A stretch of 64,000 nucleotides of DNA from Lachnospiraceae bacterium (lineage in GTDB: Bacteria; Bacillota; Clostridia; Lachnospirales; Lachnospiraceae). The notes beneath the pieces were generated by a model. It was given only the letters and a program-made list of their open reading frames with translations, had not been told where the DNA came from and did no database searches. Shown piece by piece: positions 8,898 through 18,338 of this stretch. Position numbers and translations under genes: made by a program. The first letter of the stretch is position 1. Each line of letters starts with the position of its first letter. Location: NCBI GenBank assembly GCA_017476665.1, contig JAFUZJ010000019.1, positions 1 to 64,000 of the forward strand. The letters run 5' to 3'.

Positions 8898-9983
8898 TTA
8901 CTTCTTTTGGATATATCCCTGTGCCTTCAACAGTTCAGCGCAAAGCACCGCGCCGCCGGCAGCGCCGCGCACCGTATTATGGGAAAGTCCCACAAATTTC
9001 CAATCGTATACCGTATCTTCACGCAGACGTCCTACGCTGACACCCATCCCGTTCTCATACATCACATCCAGAGAAACCTGAGGTCTGTTATCCTCCTCCA
9101 GATACTGAATAAACTGCTTCGGCGCACTGGGCAGGCCAAGTTTCTGAGGCTCTCCGGAAAACGCAACCAGCTTCTGAATCAACTGTTCTTTGGTGGGTTT
9201 CTTTCTGAACTTCACAAATACAGCCGCCGTGTGTCCGTTTAACACCGGTACGCGGATACACTGGCAGGTAATCACAGGACTCTCAGCCGGCTTGATCACG
9301 CCATCCTCAATCTTACCCCAGATACGAAGAGGCTCTTTCTCGCTCTTTTCCTCCTCGCCGCCGATATAAGGGATGATATTACCTACCATCTCAGGCCAGT
9401 CCTTAAAGGTCTTGCCCGCACCGGAGATCGCCTGATACGTGGTAGCAACCACCTCATAGGGTTCAAACTCTTTCCATGCGGTCAGCACGGGTGCATAACT
9501 CTGAATAGAGCAATTGGGCTTTACCGCTACAAAACCTCTGGTGGTACCCAGCCGTTTCTTCTGGAACTCGATCACCTGCATATGCTCCGGATTGATCTCA
9601 GGCACAACCATGGGTACATCCGGCGTCCAGCGATGCGCGCTGTTGTTGGAAACTACCGGCGTCTCTGCCTTCGCGTAATCTTCCTCGATCTTCTTGATCT
9701 CGTCCTTGGTCATGTTTACCGCGCTGAATACAAAATCCACTTCCGCAGCAACCTTTTCCACATCATTCACATTCATGACCACCAGCTTCTTTACCGCCTC
9801 AGGCATGGGCGTATCCATCTTCCAATTGTCTCCCACTGCCTCCTCATAAGTCTTGCCGGCAGACCGTGCGCTTGCCGCAATCGTTGTCACCTCAAACCAG
9901 GGATGGTTCTCCAGCAGAGAGATAAATCTCTGTCCTACCATACCCGTTCCACCTAAGATACCAACTCTCAATTTGTCACTCAT
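8898..9983 (-). CDS. asd: Aspartate-semialdehyde dehydrogenase
   Basis: Reduces aspartyl phosphate to aspartate semialdehyde with NADPH, the branch point to lysine, diaminopimelate, threonine and methionine. The 361 residues start with MSDKLRV and the Rossmann loop GILGGTGMVGQRF. The active-site Cys is in KPNCSIQ, and SNNSAHRW and the GxGVSVGRLR C-terminal strand are present. The NCSIQ context and overall pattern resemble the archaeal/fungal class rather than the enteric one. The start at 9981-9983 is set by GGAGG a few bases upstream; in-frame starts at 9998 and 10025 run back towards argH and are less likely. Gap to argH is 38 bases, so an argH-asd transcript is probable. Confidence 0.93.
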   Translation of the reverse strand: MSDKLRVGILGGTGMVGQRFISLLENHPWFEVTTIAASARSAGKTYEEAVGDNWKMDTPMPEAVKKLVVMNVNDVEKVAAEVDFVFSAVNMTKDEIKKIEEDYAKAETPVVSNNSAHRWTPDVPMVVPEINPEHMQVIEFQKKRLGTTRGFVAVKPNCSIQSYAPVLTAWKEFEPYEVVATTYQAISGAGKTFKDWPEMVGNIIPYIGGEEEKSEKEPLRIWGKIEDGVIKPAESPVITCQCIRVPVLNGHTAAVFVKFRKKPTKEQLIQKLVAFSGEPQKLGLPSAPKQFIQYLEEDNRPQVSLDVMYENGMGVSVGRLREDTVYDWKFVGLSHNTVRGAAGGAVLCAELLKAQGYIQKK

Positions 9984-10021
9984 TTCTTTATCCTCCATTG
10001 TTTTCAATCGTTTATTTTCCT

Positions 10022-11416
10022 TCATGCAAAAATATCTGTTTCATCTTCCAGATAAGCCTTGTGAATGGCAATGACCTTTTTCATGGCATCCGGTCCCGGC
10101 GCACCTATGGTCAAACGCTTTTCCACGCATGTCTTCAGAGATATCGCATCGTAGATATCATCTTCAAACCGATCGCTGATCGACTTTAATTCCTCCAGGC
10201 TCAGCGCATCAATGGAAGTATTCCTGTCAATGCAGTACAGCACCAGTCTGCCGATGATCCCGTGTGCATCCCGAAACGGCACGCCCTTGCCTACCAGGTA
10301 ATCCGCCGCATCCGTCGCATTGGTAAATCCGTTCATGGCGCTGGCTGCCATGCGGTCCTTTTTGAACTTCATGGTCGCTAACATTCCGGTGAACAGGGCA
10401 AGGCAATCCTGAACGGTATCCATGGCGTCAAACGCCATCTCTTTGTCCTCCTGCATATCCTTGTTATACGCCAGCGGAATTCCCTTCATGGTGGTCAGAA
10501 GGCTCATCAGCGCACCGTAGACGCGTCCTGTCTTTCCTCTCACCAACTCAGCAATATCGGGATTTTTCTTCTGCGGCATGATACTGCTCCCTGTGGAATA
10601 AGCATCATCAATCTCCACAAACTGATATTCATTGGAGTTCCATATAATGATCTCCTCGGAAAACCGGCTCAAATGCATCATGACGGTGGAAAGTGCCGCC
10701 AAAAATTCGATCAGATAATCTCTGTCGGAAACTGAATCCATACTGTTCAGCGTGGGCCCGGCAAAACCCAGAAGTTCCGCGGTCATTTCCCGGTCCAGCG
10801 GATAGGTGGTCCCGGCCAGAGCCCCCGCACCCAAAGGACAATAATTCATGCGGGTGTATATATCCTTCATGCGAAGCCTGTCCCGCTTAAACATCTCAAA
10901 ATAAGCTCCGTAATGATGAGCCAATGTGGTCGGCTGCGCTTTCTGCAAATGAGTGAAGCCCGGCATATAGGTCTCCAGATTCTCCTCCATGGTCTGCAAG
11001 ATCACACCGAGCAGATCCTTTAACAGCTCATCCACTGCCGCAACCTGATCTCTGGTATAGAGGCGCATGTCCAAAGCCACCTGATCATTCCGGCTTCTTC
11101 CGGTATGCAGCTTTTTCCCGGCATCCCCAATCCTGTCGATCAGATTTGCCTCCACAAAACTATGAATATCTTCATACTTGCTGTCAATTGAAAGCTTCCC
11201 GCTCTCCACATCCGCCAGAATGGATCTCAGTCCGTCCACAATGGCCTGACGTTCCGGCTCTGTCAGGATTCCCTGACGCTGCAGCATAGTCGCATGGGCA
11301 ACACTGCCCTCAATATCCTGACGGTATAGTCTCTTGTCAAAGTCGATGGAAGCATTAAATGCATACACCTGCGCATCGGTTTCTTTGGTGAAACGCCCGC
11401 CCCATAACTGTGCCAT
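10022..11416 (-). CDS. argH: Argininosuccinate lyase
   Basis: Cleaves argininosuccinate to arginine and fumarate, the last step of arginine synthesis. The 464-residue fumarase/aspartase-superfamily protein shows LWGGRF at the start, [10 protein letters not shown] (substrate binding), [11 protein letters not shown] with the catalytic His, and the mobile-loop signature [12 protein letters not shown]. The start is placed at ATG 11414-11416 (MAQLWGG), with AAGGAG 7 bases upstream; the frame is open 7 codons further. No argG is in the window. A promoter precedes it, and asd follows in the same direction. Confidence 0.96.
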   Translation of the reverse strand: MAQLWGGRFTKETDAQVYAFNASIDFDKRLYRQDIEGSVAHATMLQRQGILTEPERQAIVDGLRSILADVESGKLSIDSKYEDIHSFVEANLIDRIGDAGKKLHTGRSRNDQVALDMRLYTRDQVAAVDELLKDLLGVILQTMEENLETYMPGFTHLQKAQPTTLAHHYGAYFEMFKRDRLRMKDIYTRMNYCPLGAGALAGTTYPLDREMTAELLGFAGPTLNSMDSVSDRDYLIEFLAALSTVMMHLSRFSEEIIIWNSNEYQFVEIDDAYSTGSSIMPQKKNPDIAELVRGKTGRVYGALMSLLTTMKGIPLAYNKDMQEDKEMAFDAMDTVQDCLALFTGMLATMKFKKDRMAASAMNGFTNATDAADYLVGKGVPFRDAHGIIGRLVLYCIDRNTSIDALSLEELKSISDRFEDDIYDAISLKTCVEKRLTIGAPGPDAMKKVIAIHKAYLEDETDIFA

Positions 11417-11468
11417 ATCATTCTCCTTTGCTGTCATTTATACGGGTCTGTCCGCATAATTACATTGT

Positions 11469-11497
11469 ATTTTAACATAAACGTTCCTTGAATGCAA
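11469..11497 (-). promoter_or_regulatory. Promoter of argH
   Basis: Minus-strand TTGCAT (11492-11497) and TAAAAT (11469-11474), spacer 17. A sequence search for an ARG box was not possible by eye; I see no clear palindrome here. Confidence 0.55.
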
Positions 11498-11573
11498 TAT
11501 TGCGGATACACCTTTTTCCCCGCGATTCATACTATAAAACAAACCATTATTTTATGCGTAGAAAGGTCCGTAT

Positions 11574-12347
11574 ATGACTGATTCCTATCTGTTATCGCTC
11601 CGCGATATCAACTACTCTTACCACACACTTTTCGGCGAGACCAAAGTGCTTGATCACCTTTCCTTTGGCGTAAAGGAAGGCGAGTTTGCCGCGATCGTCG
11701 GGCCAAGCGGCTGTGGAAAATCAACGCTTCTGTCAATTATCGCGGGACTGCTGCATCCGGAGGACGGCACCATCTCGGTGAATAACCCTGACGGCAGTTT
11801 CAGTTATCCGCGCATCGGATATATGCTGCAGCATGATCATCTCTTTGAATGGCGCAGCGTCTACAACAACGTGACCCTTGGCTTGGAAATTCAGAACAGG
11901 CTCACCGACGAGAGGAAGGACTATGTCAATAAACTGCTTTCCGATTACGGTTTGGAACAATTCAAAGACAAGCGCCCAAACGAACTTTCCGGCGGCATGA
12001 AGCAACGGGCGGCTCTGATCCGCACACTGGCTCTTGATCCGCAGCTGCTCCTTTTGGATGAGCCCTTCAGCGCACTGGATTATCAGACCAGACTTTCCGT
12101 GTCTGCAGACATATGCCACTTGATCCGCCAGACCGGTAAAACCGCTCTGCTGATCACCCATGATCTCTCCGAAGCGATCTCCCTGGCCGATCGTATTATT
12201 GTGTTGAGCAAGCGTCCCGCCACGGTCAAATGTGAGCTGCCGATCCGACTGACCGTGAAGGATCACTCACCTGTGGCCGCCCGGAACGCACCGGAGTTCA
12301 ACGGATATTTTAATCAATTGTGGGAGGAAATGAAAGATGAAGGGTGA
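11574..12347 (+). CDS. ABC importer ATP-binding protein, SsuB/TauB/ThiZ type
   Basis: A 257-residue nucleotide-binding subunit of a Type I importer in the nitrate/sulfonate/taurine/pyrimidine-precursor family. Walker A is GPSGCGKST, the Q-loop is in MLQHDHLF, the signature is LSGGMKQRAALI, Walker B is LLLLDEPFSALD and the H-loop is LLITHDLSEA. It overlaps the permease gene by 11 bases. No substrate-binding protein lies on either side, so substrate identity is open. No TPP riboswitch is visible in the 136-base leader, which argues mildly against a thiamine-precursor role. AAAGG precedes the start. Confidence 0.9.
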   Translation: MTDSYLLSLRDINYSYHTLFGETKVLDHLSFGVKEGEFAAIVGPSGCGKSTLLSIIAGLLHPEDGTISVNNPDGSFSYPRIGYMLQHDHLFEWRSVYNNVTLGLEIQNRLTDERKDYVNKLLSDYGLEQFKDKRPNELSGGMKQRAALIRTLALDPQLLLLDEPFSALDYQTRLSVSADICHLIRQTGKTALLITHDLSEAISLADRIIVLSKRPATVKCELPIRLTVKDHSPVAARNAPEFNGYFNQLWEEMKDEG

Positions 12348-13140
12348 ATTGACAAGACAGGAGCTATTTATGAGGCAGCACAAAAGCCATCACAGGCAGA
12401 TTGCTTTTCTGCGCCTGCTTTTGCTGGTGCTTTTTTTAATTGCATGGGAGGTCAGCGCGAGAACCGGTGTGATCGACAGTTTCTTTTTTTCCAGCCCCTC
12501 AAAAGTGGTGGCATTGTTTGTCAGCATGTGCCGGGACGGCAGTATTTTCCCCCACATCTGCATTACCTTGTTTGAAACCTTTGCCAGCTTTCTGCTGGTA
12601 TTTCTTGTCAGCCTGATCGCTTCCACGCTGCTCTGGCACTCCGGTAAGCTGTCAGAAATTTTGGAACCCTACCTGGTTGTTTTAAACAGCCTGCCCAAAT
12701 CAGCGCTTGCACCGCTCTTCATCGTATGGCTGGGCACCGGTACCAAAACCATCATCGTTGCCGGAATATCCGTGGCTGTATTCGGCTCCGTCATCAGCTT
12801 TTACACCGCCTTTCGGCAATGCGATCCGGAGAAGATCACGCTGATCTACACTTTGGGCGGCACAAAGCGGGATGTATTTCAAAAAGTAGTGCTTCCCTCC
12901 TCCGTCCCGCTGTTGCTAAGCACGATGAAGGTGAATATCGGTCTGGCCCTCGTCGGGGTGATCATCGGTGAATTTCTGGCAGCCCGCAAAGGTCTCGGCT
13001 ACCTGATCATCTACGGTTCACAAGTCTTTCAGCTGAATCTTGTGATCCTGAATATTATTATTTTGTGCATCATCGCCATGGGCTTCTATAAGGGGATCCA
13101 GGTCATCGAGCATCGGATCCGCAAGAGAATGCAGCTTTGA
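12337..13140 (+). CDS. ABC importer permease, SsuC/TauC/ThiX type
   Basis: A 267-residue BPD-family permease with six predicted membrane helices. The EAA-type coupling loop is seen around TLGGTKRDVFQKVVLPSS (about 165-185), as usual for this family. The start overlaps the ATPase gene by 11 bases, with GGGAGG upstream, so the two are translationally coupled. It is followed by a terminator and a convergent tRNA gene, so the operon ends here without a binding protein. Confidence 0.9.
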   Translation: MKGELTRQELFMRQHKSHHRQIAFLRLLLLVLFLIAWEVSARTGVIDSFFFSSPSKVVALFVSMCRDGSIFPHICITLFETFASFLLVFLVSLIASTLLWHSGKLSEILEPYLVVLNSLPKSALAPLFIVWLGTGTKTIIVAGISVAVFGSVISFYTAFRQCDPEKITLIYTLGGTKRDVFQKVVLPSSVPLLLSTMKVNIGLALVGVIIGEFLAARKGLGYLIIYGSQVFQLNLVILNIIILCIIAMGFYKGIQVIEHRIRKRMQL

Positions 13141-13170
13141 CCGCAGTGCATCCCTCTCCAGTCAATCAAA

Positions 13171-13205
13171 AAAATTCCCGCAGACACGCCTGTCACGGGA
13201 ATTTT
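13171..13205. terminator. Bidirectional terminator between the ABC operon and tRNA-Thr
   Basis: A 10-bp stem, AAAATTCCCG (13171-13180) with CGGGAATTTT (13196-13205), plus an inner GACA/TGTC stem. On the minus strand it is followed by a run of seven T, so it is strongest for the tRNA transcript. On the plus strand the T tract is mostly within the stem. Confidence 0.8.
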
Positions 13206-13225
13206 ACATAACTACTTATCATTAG

Positions 13226-13298
13226 AGCTGAAAATGGGACTCGAACCCACGACCCCTTCATTACGAGTGAAGTGCTCTACCAACTGAGCTATTTCAGC
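13226..13298 (-). tRNA. tRNA-Thr, anticodon CGT
   Basis: The minus strand folds as a complete 73-base tRNA. Acceptor arms are GCTGAAA and TTTCAGC with discriminator T, the D-loop region is TAGCTCAGTTGGTAGAGC, and the anticodon stem is CTTCA/TGAAG. The 7-base loop CTCGTAA gives anticodon CGT (codon ACG), and the T-arm contains GGTTCGAGTCC. CCA is not encoded. It is a lone tRNA with its own promoter and terminator. Confidence 0.97.
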
Positions 13299-13331
13299 AT
13301 TTGGCGCGCCGAAACGCAACCAACATGTTAC

Positions 13332-13360
13332 ATTATAAATGGTGTTTTGAATTTTTGCAA
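13332..13360 (-). promoter_or_regulatory. Promoter of tRNA-Thr
   Basis: Minus-strand TTGCAA (13355-13360) and a perfect TATAAT (13332-13337), spacer 17, about 35 bases before the mature 5' end. A GGCGCGCC 8-base palindrome lies between promoter and tRNA. Confidence 0.7.
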
Positions 13361-13400
13361 TAGAGAATTTGGTTTTTGCGCAAGTTTTTTACACTGCAGG

Positions 13401-14264
13401 TCATTCCGAACGCATATGCACATCCAGCTGATTGTAAGGAATCTCAATCCCTGCCTCATCCAGCGTATATTTGCACTGTTCCGTGATCCGCCACATTCCT
13501 GCCCAGTAGTCCTCGTTCTTCAGCCAAAACCGCACGATCAAGTCAATTCCGGATTCTCCCAACCGGTCCACAAATACGACCATCTCCTTATTTTTCATGA
13601 CCTTTTCATCGTCGTGCAGCATCTGGGTAAGCACTTCTTTGGCCTTCCGGATATCCGCACTATAAGATATACTCACAGGCACATCAATCCTCCGGAATTT
13701 TCTCGCCGTAACATTGACAATATTGGTATTGGCAAGACTGCCGTTGGGCAGGATCACCTCTTTATTGTCAAAAGTCGCCAGCTTGGTATAAAAAATCTGG
13801 ATTTCTATGACGGTTCCCTCTTTGCCGGAAGTGCCTTCCACAATATAATCTCCCACCTTAAACGGCTTCAGCAGCAGGATCAACACGCCGCCCGCCATAT
13901 TTGACAGGCTGCCCTGAACCGCCAATCCGATGGCAACACCTGCACTTCCCAAAAGGGCGACAATACTCGCAGTATCTACCCCAAAGGAGGCCGCAAGCAT
14001 AAACACAAGGACAATGTACATTGCCGCTTTAAAAAACGAATTGACAAACTGAGAAACACCTACATCTGCCTTGGCTTTCTCCATGGCCTTCTGGATCACC
14101 CGAAGCAGGATCTTTATGATCCTCGTTCCGACCCAAAAACAGATCAACGCAAACAAAACCCTGCCTCCAAGATTCAGCGCTTTTTCCCCAAACCGTTCCA
14201 ATGACTTTTCCCAAAAACTCGGCTGAAAGTATGCCGGATCGATATAGTTCGTTGCATTACTCAT
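13401..14264 (-). CDS. Small-conductance mechanosensitive channel, MscS family
   Basis: A 287-residue channel that opens under membrane tension during osmotic downshock. Three membrane helices lie in residues 20-130. The pore-lining third helix is seen around IVALLGSAGVAIGLAVQGSLSN, rich in Gly and Ala as in MscS. The cytoplasmic beta domain follows (VGDYIVEGTSGKEGTV, then NGSLANTNIVN), with an alpha/beta C-terminus. The length matches E. coli MscS. It is last in a leftward series after the sulfatase-type gene, 55 bases downstream of it. Confidence 0.93.
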   Translation of the reverse strand: MSNATNYIDPAYFQPSFWEKSLERFGEKALNLGGRVLFALICFWVGTRIIKILLRVIQKAMEKAKADVGVSQFVNSFFKAAMYIVLVFMLAASFGVDTASIVALLGSAGVAIGLAVQGSLSNMAGGVLILLLKPFKVGDYIVEGTSGKEGTVIEIQIFYTKLATFDNKEVILPNGSLANTNIVNVTARKFRRIDVPVSISYSADIRKAKEVLTQMLHDDEKVMKNKEMVVFVDRLGESGIDLIVRFWLKNEDYWAGMWRITEQCKYTLDEAGIEIPYNQLDVHMRSE

Positions 14265-14319
14265 ATACCTGCTCCATTATTTTTATAAATTTCATTCTAC
14301 AATACAACTTTTTAGAGGA

Positions 14320-15975
14320 TCACGGATAATACTCAATCCCGGAAGTCTCCAGTGCATCTGTATCTCTTGCATGACCTGTGGTAAAAGTTTCAATCAGAAT
14401 ATCATCATAGGTGCACAGAAGAAACCGCCTTGATCTCTTATCCTCATCCGCATAGTGAAAAACTTTGTCAGACGAAACACCGTCTAAAAGCTTCTGATAC
14501 ATATCAGGGAAATCTATTTGAGAAATCGGTGCATCGCTGTAGTTCATCTCTTCATGATGCTCATTGAGTCCCTTAATAAACAGCATCGGGTGCTGCCTTC
14601 CATAATATACATCTCCGTCTTCCTCATTATATCCATGGTCCGATGTGATGATCAGAATGGTATTGTCGTATACACCAAGCCTTTTCAGTTCATCAATATA
14701 AGCGCTGATGATCGTATTGCTCGCCCCTACATTTTCGTAATAGGATGTCTCCACACCATACTCATAGGTCAGATCCATGTGATACCAAATTGGCAGATGC
14801 GCACCCTCCAGGTGAATGATCTTAAAACATTTTTGATCTATAAGTTTTTTTGCTACACTTTCGTCAAGCAGATCATGATAAAAATAAAGATTACTGTCAT
14901 AAAACGGTACTTTCGCATATCCGTCCTTATTTTCACCGGTCTGCGCAAATTCCCACGGAAAGATCTGGCTATAGCGTTTTAATATATAGGGCGCATATTT
15001 GAATCCCACAAGCCGCAGCCAAAGCTTACAAAAACCTATGTTGGATTTGATCTTTCCATTTTCCGGCGCCACATTGTCATACAAATTCATATCATAATAG
15101 CGTGCCGGAATTTCATCGGTATAGAGATCCAACTTATAGTCTTCGCTCTTAAGTCTTCTTACAAGCGCATTTTTTGTGAAACTCCTACCTGCGAACTCAT
15201 CATATTCCTCGCTATACTCATACCATTCTCCCGCCAGCATAAAAGGAAGTGCCATCTGCGTATAGGCATAGGAACTCAACACATTGGTGTAGTCAGTAAA
15301 ATCCGACAGATCTTTTTTGAACCGGGGATAATCCTCCAGCACTCTTTCCTCCGTATCGCCATCAACAGCATCCATGACCAAAATAACAAAATTCTGTTCT
15401 TGGGAATACTCCCACAGGTCCTTTAAATTTGTGGATTGGCGAATATGTCTGGAAAACCCGTCATTTTGTATTCCAAGCAACACTGCCGACAACATCAAAA
15501 AAGCAATACTCAGGATTCCAATATAACGCAGGCTTTTACCAAGTACTCTTTTTTTCTGCAGAATGTAAGCTACTGATATTCCTAAGATCAGAGATACGAT
15601 CCATAAAATATTACTCTCCACAATCTGCCTCTGATACAACGACCAGTCAACATATCCCCCTGAAACCATAGGAAGATCTCTGATCATAAAATTTCCCTGA
15701 ATATAAAATGCCGCAAATACTCCCAAAATACCCCCGCATATAATAGCCCTGATCTGCGGAACTTTTGTAAAAACCGTCAGGATCAAAAAGATCAGAATAC
15801 CTCCGGCTATGCAGATCACCGCAAACATACCGAGACATCTGGGAAGCATCGTATAAAAGTCGAACCAATATTCATTTTTGTCCATGAAATACAGGGAAGA
15901 CGGTTCAAAAATAGTCAGCATGAAACATAACGCTGTCCAGACCCATAATATATTCGCGTTATCATTTCTTTTCAT
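14320..15975 (-). CDS. Membrane protein with extracellular sulfatase/phosphotransferase-type domain
   Basis: About 551 residues: five N-terminal membrane helices (about 10-160) and a soluble domain of the alkaline-phosphatase superfamily facing outside. Visible metal-site motifs are VILVMDAVDGD at the start of the domain, a likely Thr/Ser nucleophile in SSYAYTQMALPF, HLEGAHLPIW, and ITSDHGYNEEDG near the end. This is the plan of phosphoethanolamine/phosphoglycerol transferases and sulfatase-like envelope enzymes; the substrate is unknown. The ATG at 15973-15975 lies 12 bases upstream of the glgB stop, so it is coupled to glgB. Pairing with a glycogen enzyme may be accidental. Confidence 0.8.
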   Translation of the reverse strand: MKRNDNANILWVWTALCFMLTIFEPSSLYFMDKNEYWFDFYTMLPRCLGMFAVICIAGGILIFLILTVFTKVPQIRAIICGGILGVFAAFYIQGNFMIRDLPMVSGGYVDWSLYQRQIVESNILWIVSLILGISVAYILQKKRVLGKSLRYIGILSIAFLMLSAVLLGIQNDGFSRHIRQSTNLKDLWEYSQEQNFVILVMDAVDGDTEERVLEDYPRFKKDLSDFTDYTNVLSSYAYTQMALPFMLAGEWYEYSEEYDEFAGRSFTKNALVRRLKSEDYKLDLYTDEIPARYYDMNLYDNVAPENGKIKSNIGFCKLWLRLVGFKYAPYILKRYSQIFPWEFAQTGENKDGYAKVPFYDSNLYFYHDLLDESVAKKLIDQKCFKIIHLEGAHLPIWYHMDLTYEYGVETSYYENVGASNTIISAYIDELKRLGVYDNTILIITSDHGYNEEDGDVYYGRQHPMLFIKGLNEHHEEMNYSDAPISQIDFPDMYQKLLDGVSSDKVFHYADEDKRSRRFLLCTYDDILIETFTTGHARDTDALETSGIEYYP

Positions 15976-18307
15976 CACTTTTTACTGCTGCGCTCTTAGA
16001 GGATTTCGCCTTTGTTTTCTTTAACGGCGTATTCTTGCGGATTCTCTCCTCGATCACTTTCACCAGCTCTTCCTCCGTATAAGGATCAAACCGCAAAATA
16101 CTCAGGGACTGCGGCGCCAGCTTCACGGTGATGGATTGTCTTCTGTCATCCCACTCCGTATCGGTAGCTGCTTTGGTGCGGCTGTTCAGCACACCGCTTC
16201 CGCCGTACTTCTTGTCATCTGTGTTAAAGATCTCCTTATACTTGCCTTCATACGGAACACCCGTGGTGATATCCTGCTCCACACCGGAGAAGTTGGCCAC
16301 GATGATCAGCATGTCCTCCGGATCGTCCGTCTTGCGCACATAGGACAGATAACACTCATTGGCGGAAATATTATTGATCCACTGGAATCCGTCTGCACTG
16401 TCATCCATCTTATATAAAGCAGGCAATGTGCGATAAAGATGGTTCAGATCTCTGACAAGATCAGCCACTCCCGCATGTTCGGGATACTGCAGCAGATCCC
16501 ACTGCGTGATGCGCTTCTCATTCCACTCGTCAAACTCACCGATATCCTGCCCCATAAAGAGCATCTTCTTGCCCGGATGCGTCATCATATAGGCATAAGT
16601 CAGACGCAATGCCGCAAATTTCTGTTCTCTTTCTCCGGGCATCTTGCCGATCATGGAAGACTTTCCGTGTACTACCTCGTCATGAGAGAAGGTCAGTACA
16701 AACTTCTCACTGTAGGCATAGATCATGCTGAAGGTCAGTTCTCCATGATGATGGCTTCTGAAGTAGGGATCATACTTGATATAATCCAGATAATCATTCA
16801 TAAAGCCCATATTCCACTTCAGATCAAAGCCCAGTCCGTCGTCCTCCAGATCTCCCGTCACCTTCGGGAATGCAGTGCTCTCCTCCGCGATCGTCAATAC
16901 ACCCGGATTCCGCTTCTTCATCACGGAATTCAAATGTTTAATCATCTCAATGGCTTCCAGATTCTCCTTGCCGCCATACATATTGGGAATCCATTCACCG
17001 TCTTTTCTGCCATAGTCCAGATACAGCATACTTGCAACCGCATCCATACGGATTCCGTCTGCATGGTATTTTTCCACCCAGAACAATGCATTTGCGATCA
17101 GGTAATTGCTTACCTCAGGACGTCCGTAATTAAAGATCAGAGTACCCCAATCAGGATGCACGCCCTTTCTGGGATCCATATGCTCATAGAGACATGTTCC
17201 GTCAAAATATCCCAATCCCTGTCCGTCCTTCGGGAAATGAGCCGGTACCCAGTCCAGGATCACGCCGATCCCCGCCTTGTGCAGTTCATTCACAAAATAC
17301 ATGAAATCCTGCGGCGTTCCATAACGTGAAGTGGGCGCATAATACCCAACCACCTGATATCCCCAGGATTCATCGTAGGGATGCTCCATCACAGGCATCA
17401 GTTCCACATGGGTATAATTCATCTTTTTCACATATTTGATCACTTCAGGCGCAATCTCGCGATAATTAGCAAAGGTTTCGTTCTTCCCCGGCTTTACAAA
17501 AGAACCCAGATACAATTCAAAAATGCTGATCGGTGCATTCCCGGTCTGAAAACTTTCCCGCTTGGAAATAAAAGCTGCATCCTCCCATTTGAAGCCGCTA
17601 AGATCCGTTACAACGGAAGCCGTATCCGGGCGAAGCTGTGCCGCATTTCCATAGGGATCTGCCTTCAGATAGGTGGTATCACCCTTTAATTTCAGTTCAA
17701 ATTTGTAGTTTTCACCCACTTTGATCCCGGGTACAAACAACTCAAAGATACCGGAATCTTCCAATCTGCGCATTTGATGTGCTCTGCCATCCCATCCGTT
17801 AAAATCTCCCACTACACTGATCCGCATAGCGGAAGGCGCCCAGACTGCAAACAGAACGCCGTCTTCCCCCTCCAGTTTCATGGGATGCGCGCCCAGCTTT
17901 TCATATACGGTATAATGAATTCCGTTGCGGAATTTCTCCATGTCATCCTCGCCGATCACCGGTGCAAAACGATACGGGTCTCCAAACTCCTTTTCGCTGC
18001 CGTCTTCATATTCCACCAGATAGCTGTAAACCGGTAATTTTTTGGCCGGGATCAAAGCCGCAAAATAGCCGTCTTCATCGGCCATTTCCATGGCGTAATC
18101 CTTCTTCCAGAATCCTTCCTGCGTAGCCCCGGTTCCTTCCCCTTTCCAGATGATCGACACATATTTTGCCTCCGGAAAATAAGCCTGCAAAAGAACCTGA
18201 CTGCCGGACTTATGCGGTCCCAAAAGCGCATGGGGATTGTCGCTCTCCGCATAGATAATTTCCTCGATCATAGGCCAGTTCATCAGCTTGTACAATTTCT
18301 TTGTCAT
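15962..18307 (-). CDS. glgB: 1,4-alpha-glucan branching enzyme
   Basis: Makes alpha-1,6 branches in glycogen. The 781 residues contain an N-terminal carbohydrate-binding region (about 10-240), a GH13 barrel and a C-terminal beta domain. Catalytic signatures are intact: DWVPAHF, nucleophile Asp in DGIRMDAVAS, general acid Glu in TIAEES, and FSHDEVVHGK. The protein ends in an unusual Lys/Ser-rich tail of about 30 residues, longer than in E. coli GlgB (728 residues). It follows the DUF1015 gene by 31 bases and overlaps the sulfatase-type gene. No glgA, glgC or glgP is nearby. Confidence 0.95.
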   Translation of the reverse strand: MTKKLYKLMNWPMIEEIIYAESDNPHALLGPHKSGSQVLLQAYFPEAKYVSIIWKGEGTGATQEGFWKKDYAMEMADEDGYFAALIPAKKLPVYSYLVEYEDGSEKEFGDPYRFAPVIGEDDMEKFRNGIHYTVYEKLGAHPMKLEGEDGVLFAVWAPSAMRISVVGDFNGWDGRAHQMRRLEDSGIFELFVPGIKVGENYKFELKLKGDTTYLKADPYGNAAQLRPDTASVVTDLSGFKWEDAAFISKRESFQTGNAPISIFELYLGSFVKPGKNETFANYREIAPEVIKYVKKMNYTHVELMPVMEHPYDESWGYQVVGYYAPTSRYGTPQDFMYFVNELHKAGIGVILDWVPAHFPKDGQGLGYFDGTCLYEHMDPRKGVHPDWGTLIFNYGRPEVSNYLIANALFWVEKYHADGIRMDAVASMLYLDYGRKDGEWIPNMYGGKENLEAIEMIKHLNSVMKKRNPGVLTIAEESTAFPKVTGDLEDDGLGFDLKWNMGFMNDYLDYIKYDPYFRSHHHGELTFSMIYAYSEKFVLTFSHDEVVHGKSSMIGKMPGEREQKFAALRLTYAYMMTHPGKKMLFMGQDIGEFDEWNEKRITQWDLLQYPEHAGVADLVRDLNHLYRTLPALYKMDDSADGFQWINNISANECYLSYVRKTDDPEDMLIIVANFSGVEQDITTGVPYEGKYKEIFNTDDKKYGGSGVLNSRTKAATDTEWDDRRQSITVKLAPQSLSILRFDPYTEEELVKVIEERIRKNTPLKKTKAKSSKSAAVKSDEKK

Positions 18308-18338
18308 GGTTCATCCCTCTCTATCCATTCTTTATTAA

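Noticed and set aside
11438-11573. TPP or other riboswitch before the ABC importer
   Set aside because: No conserved CTGAGA/ACCTGA-type core or strong stem was seen in the 136-base leader.
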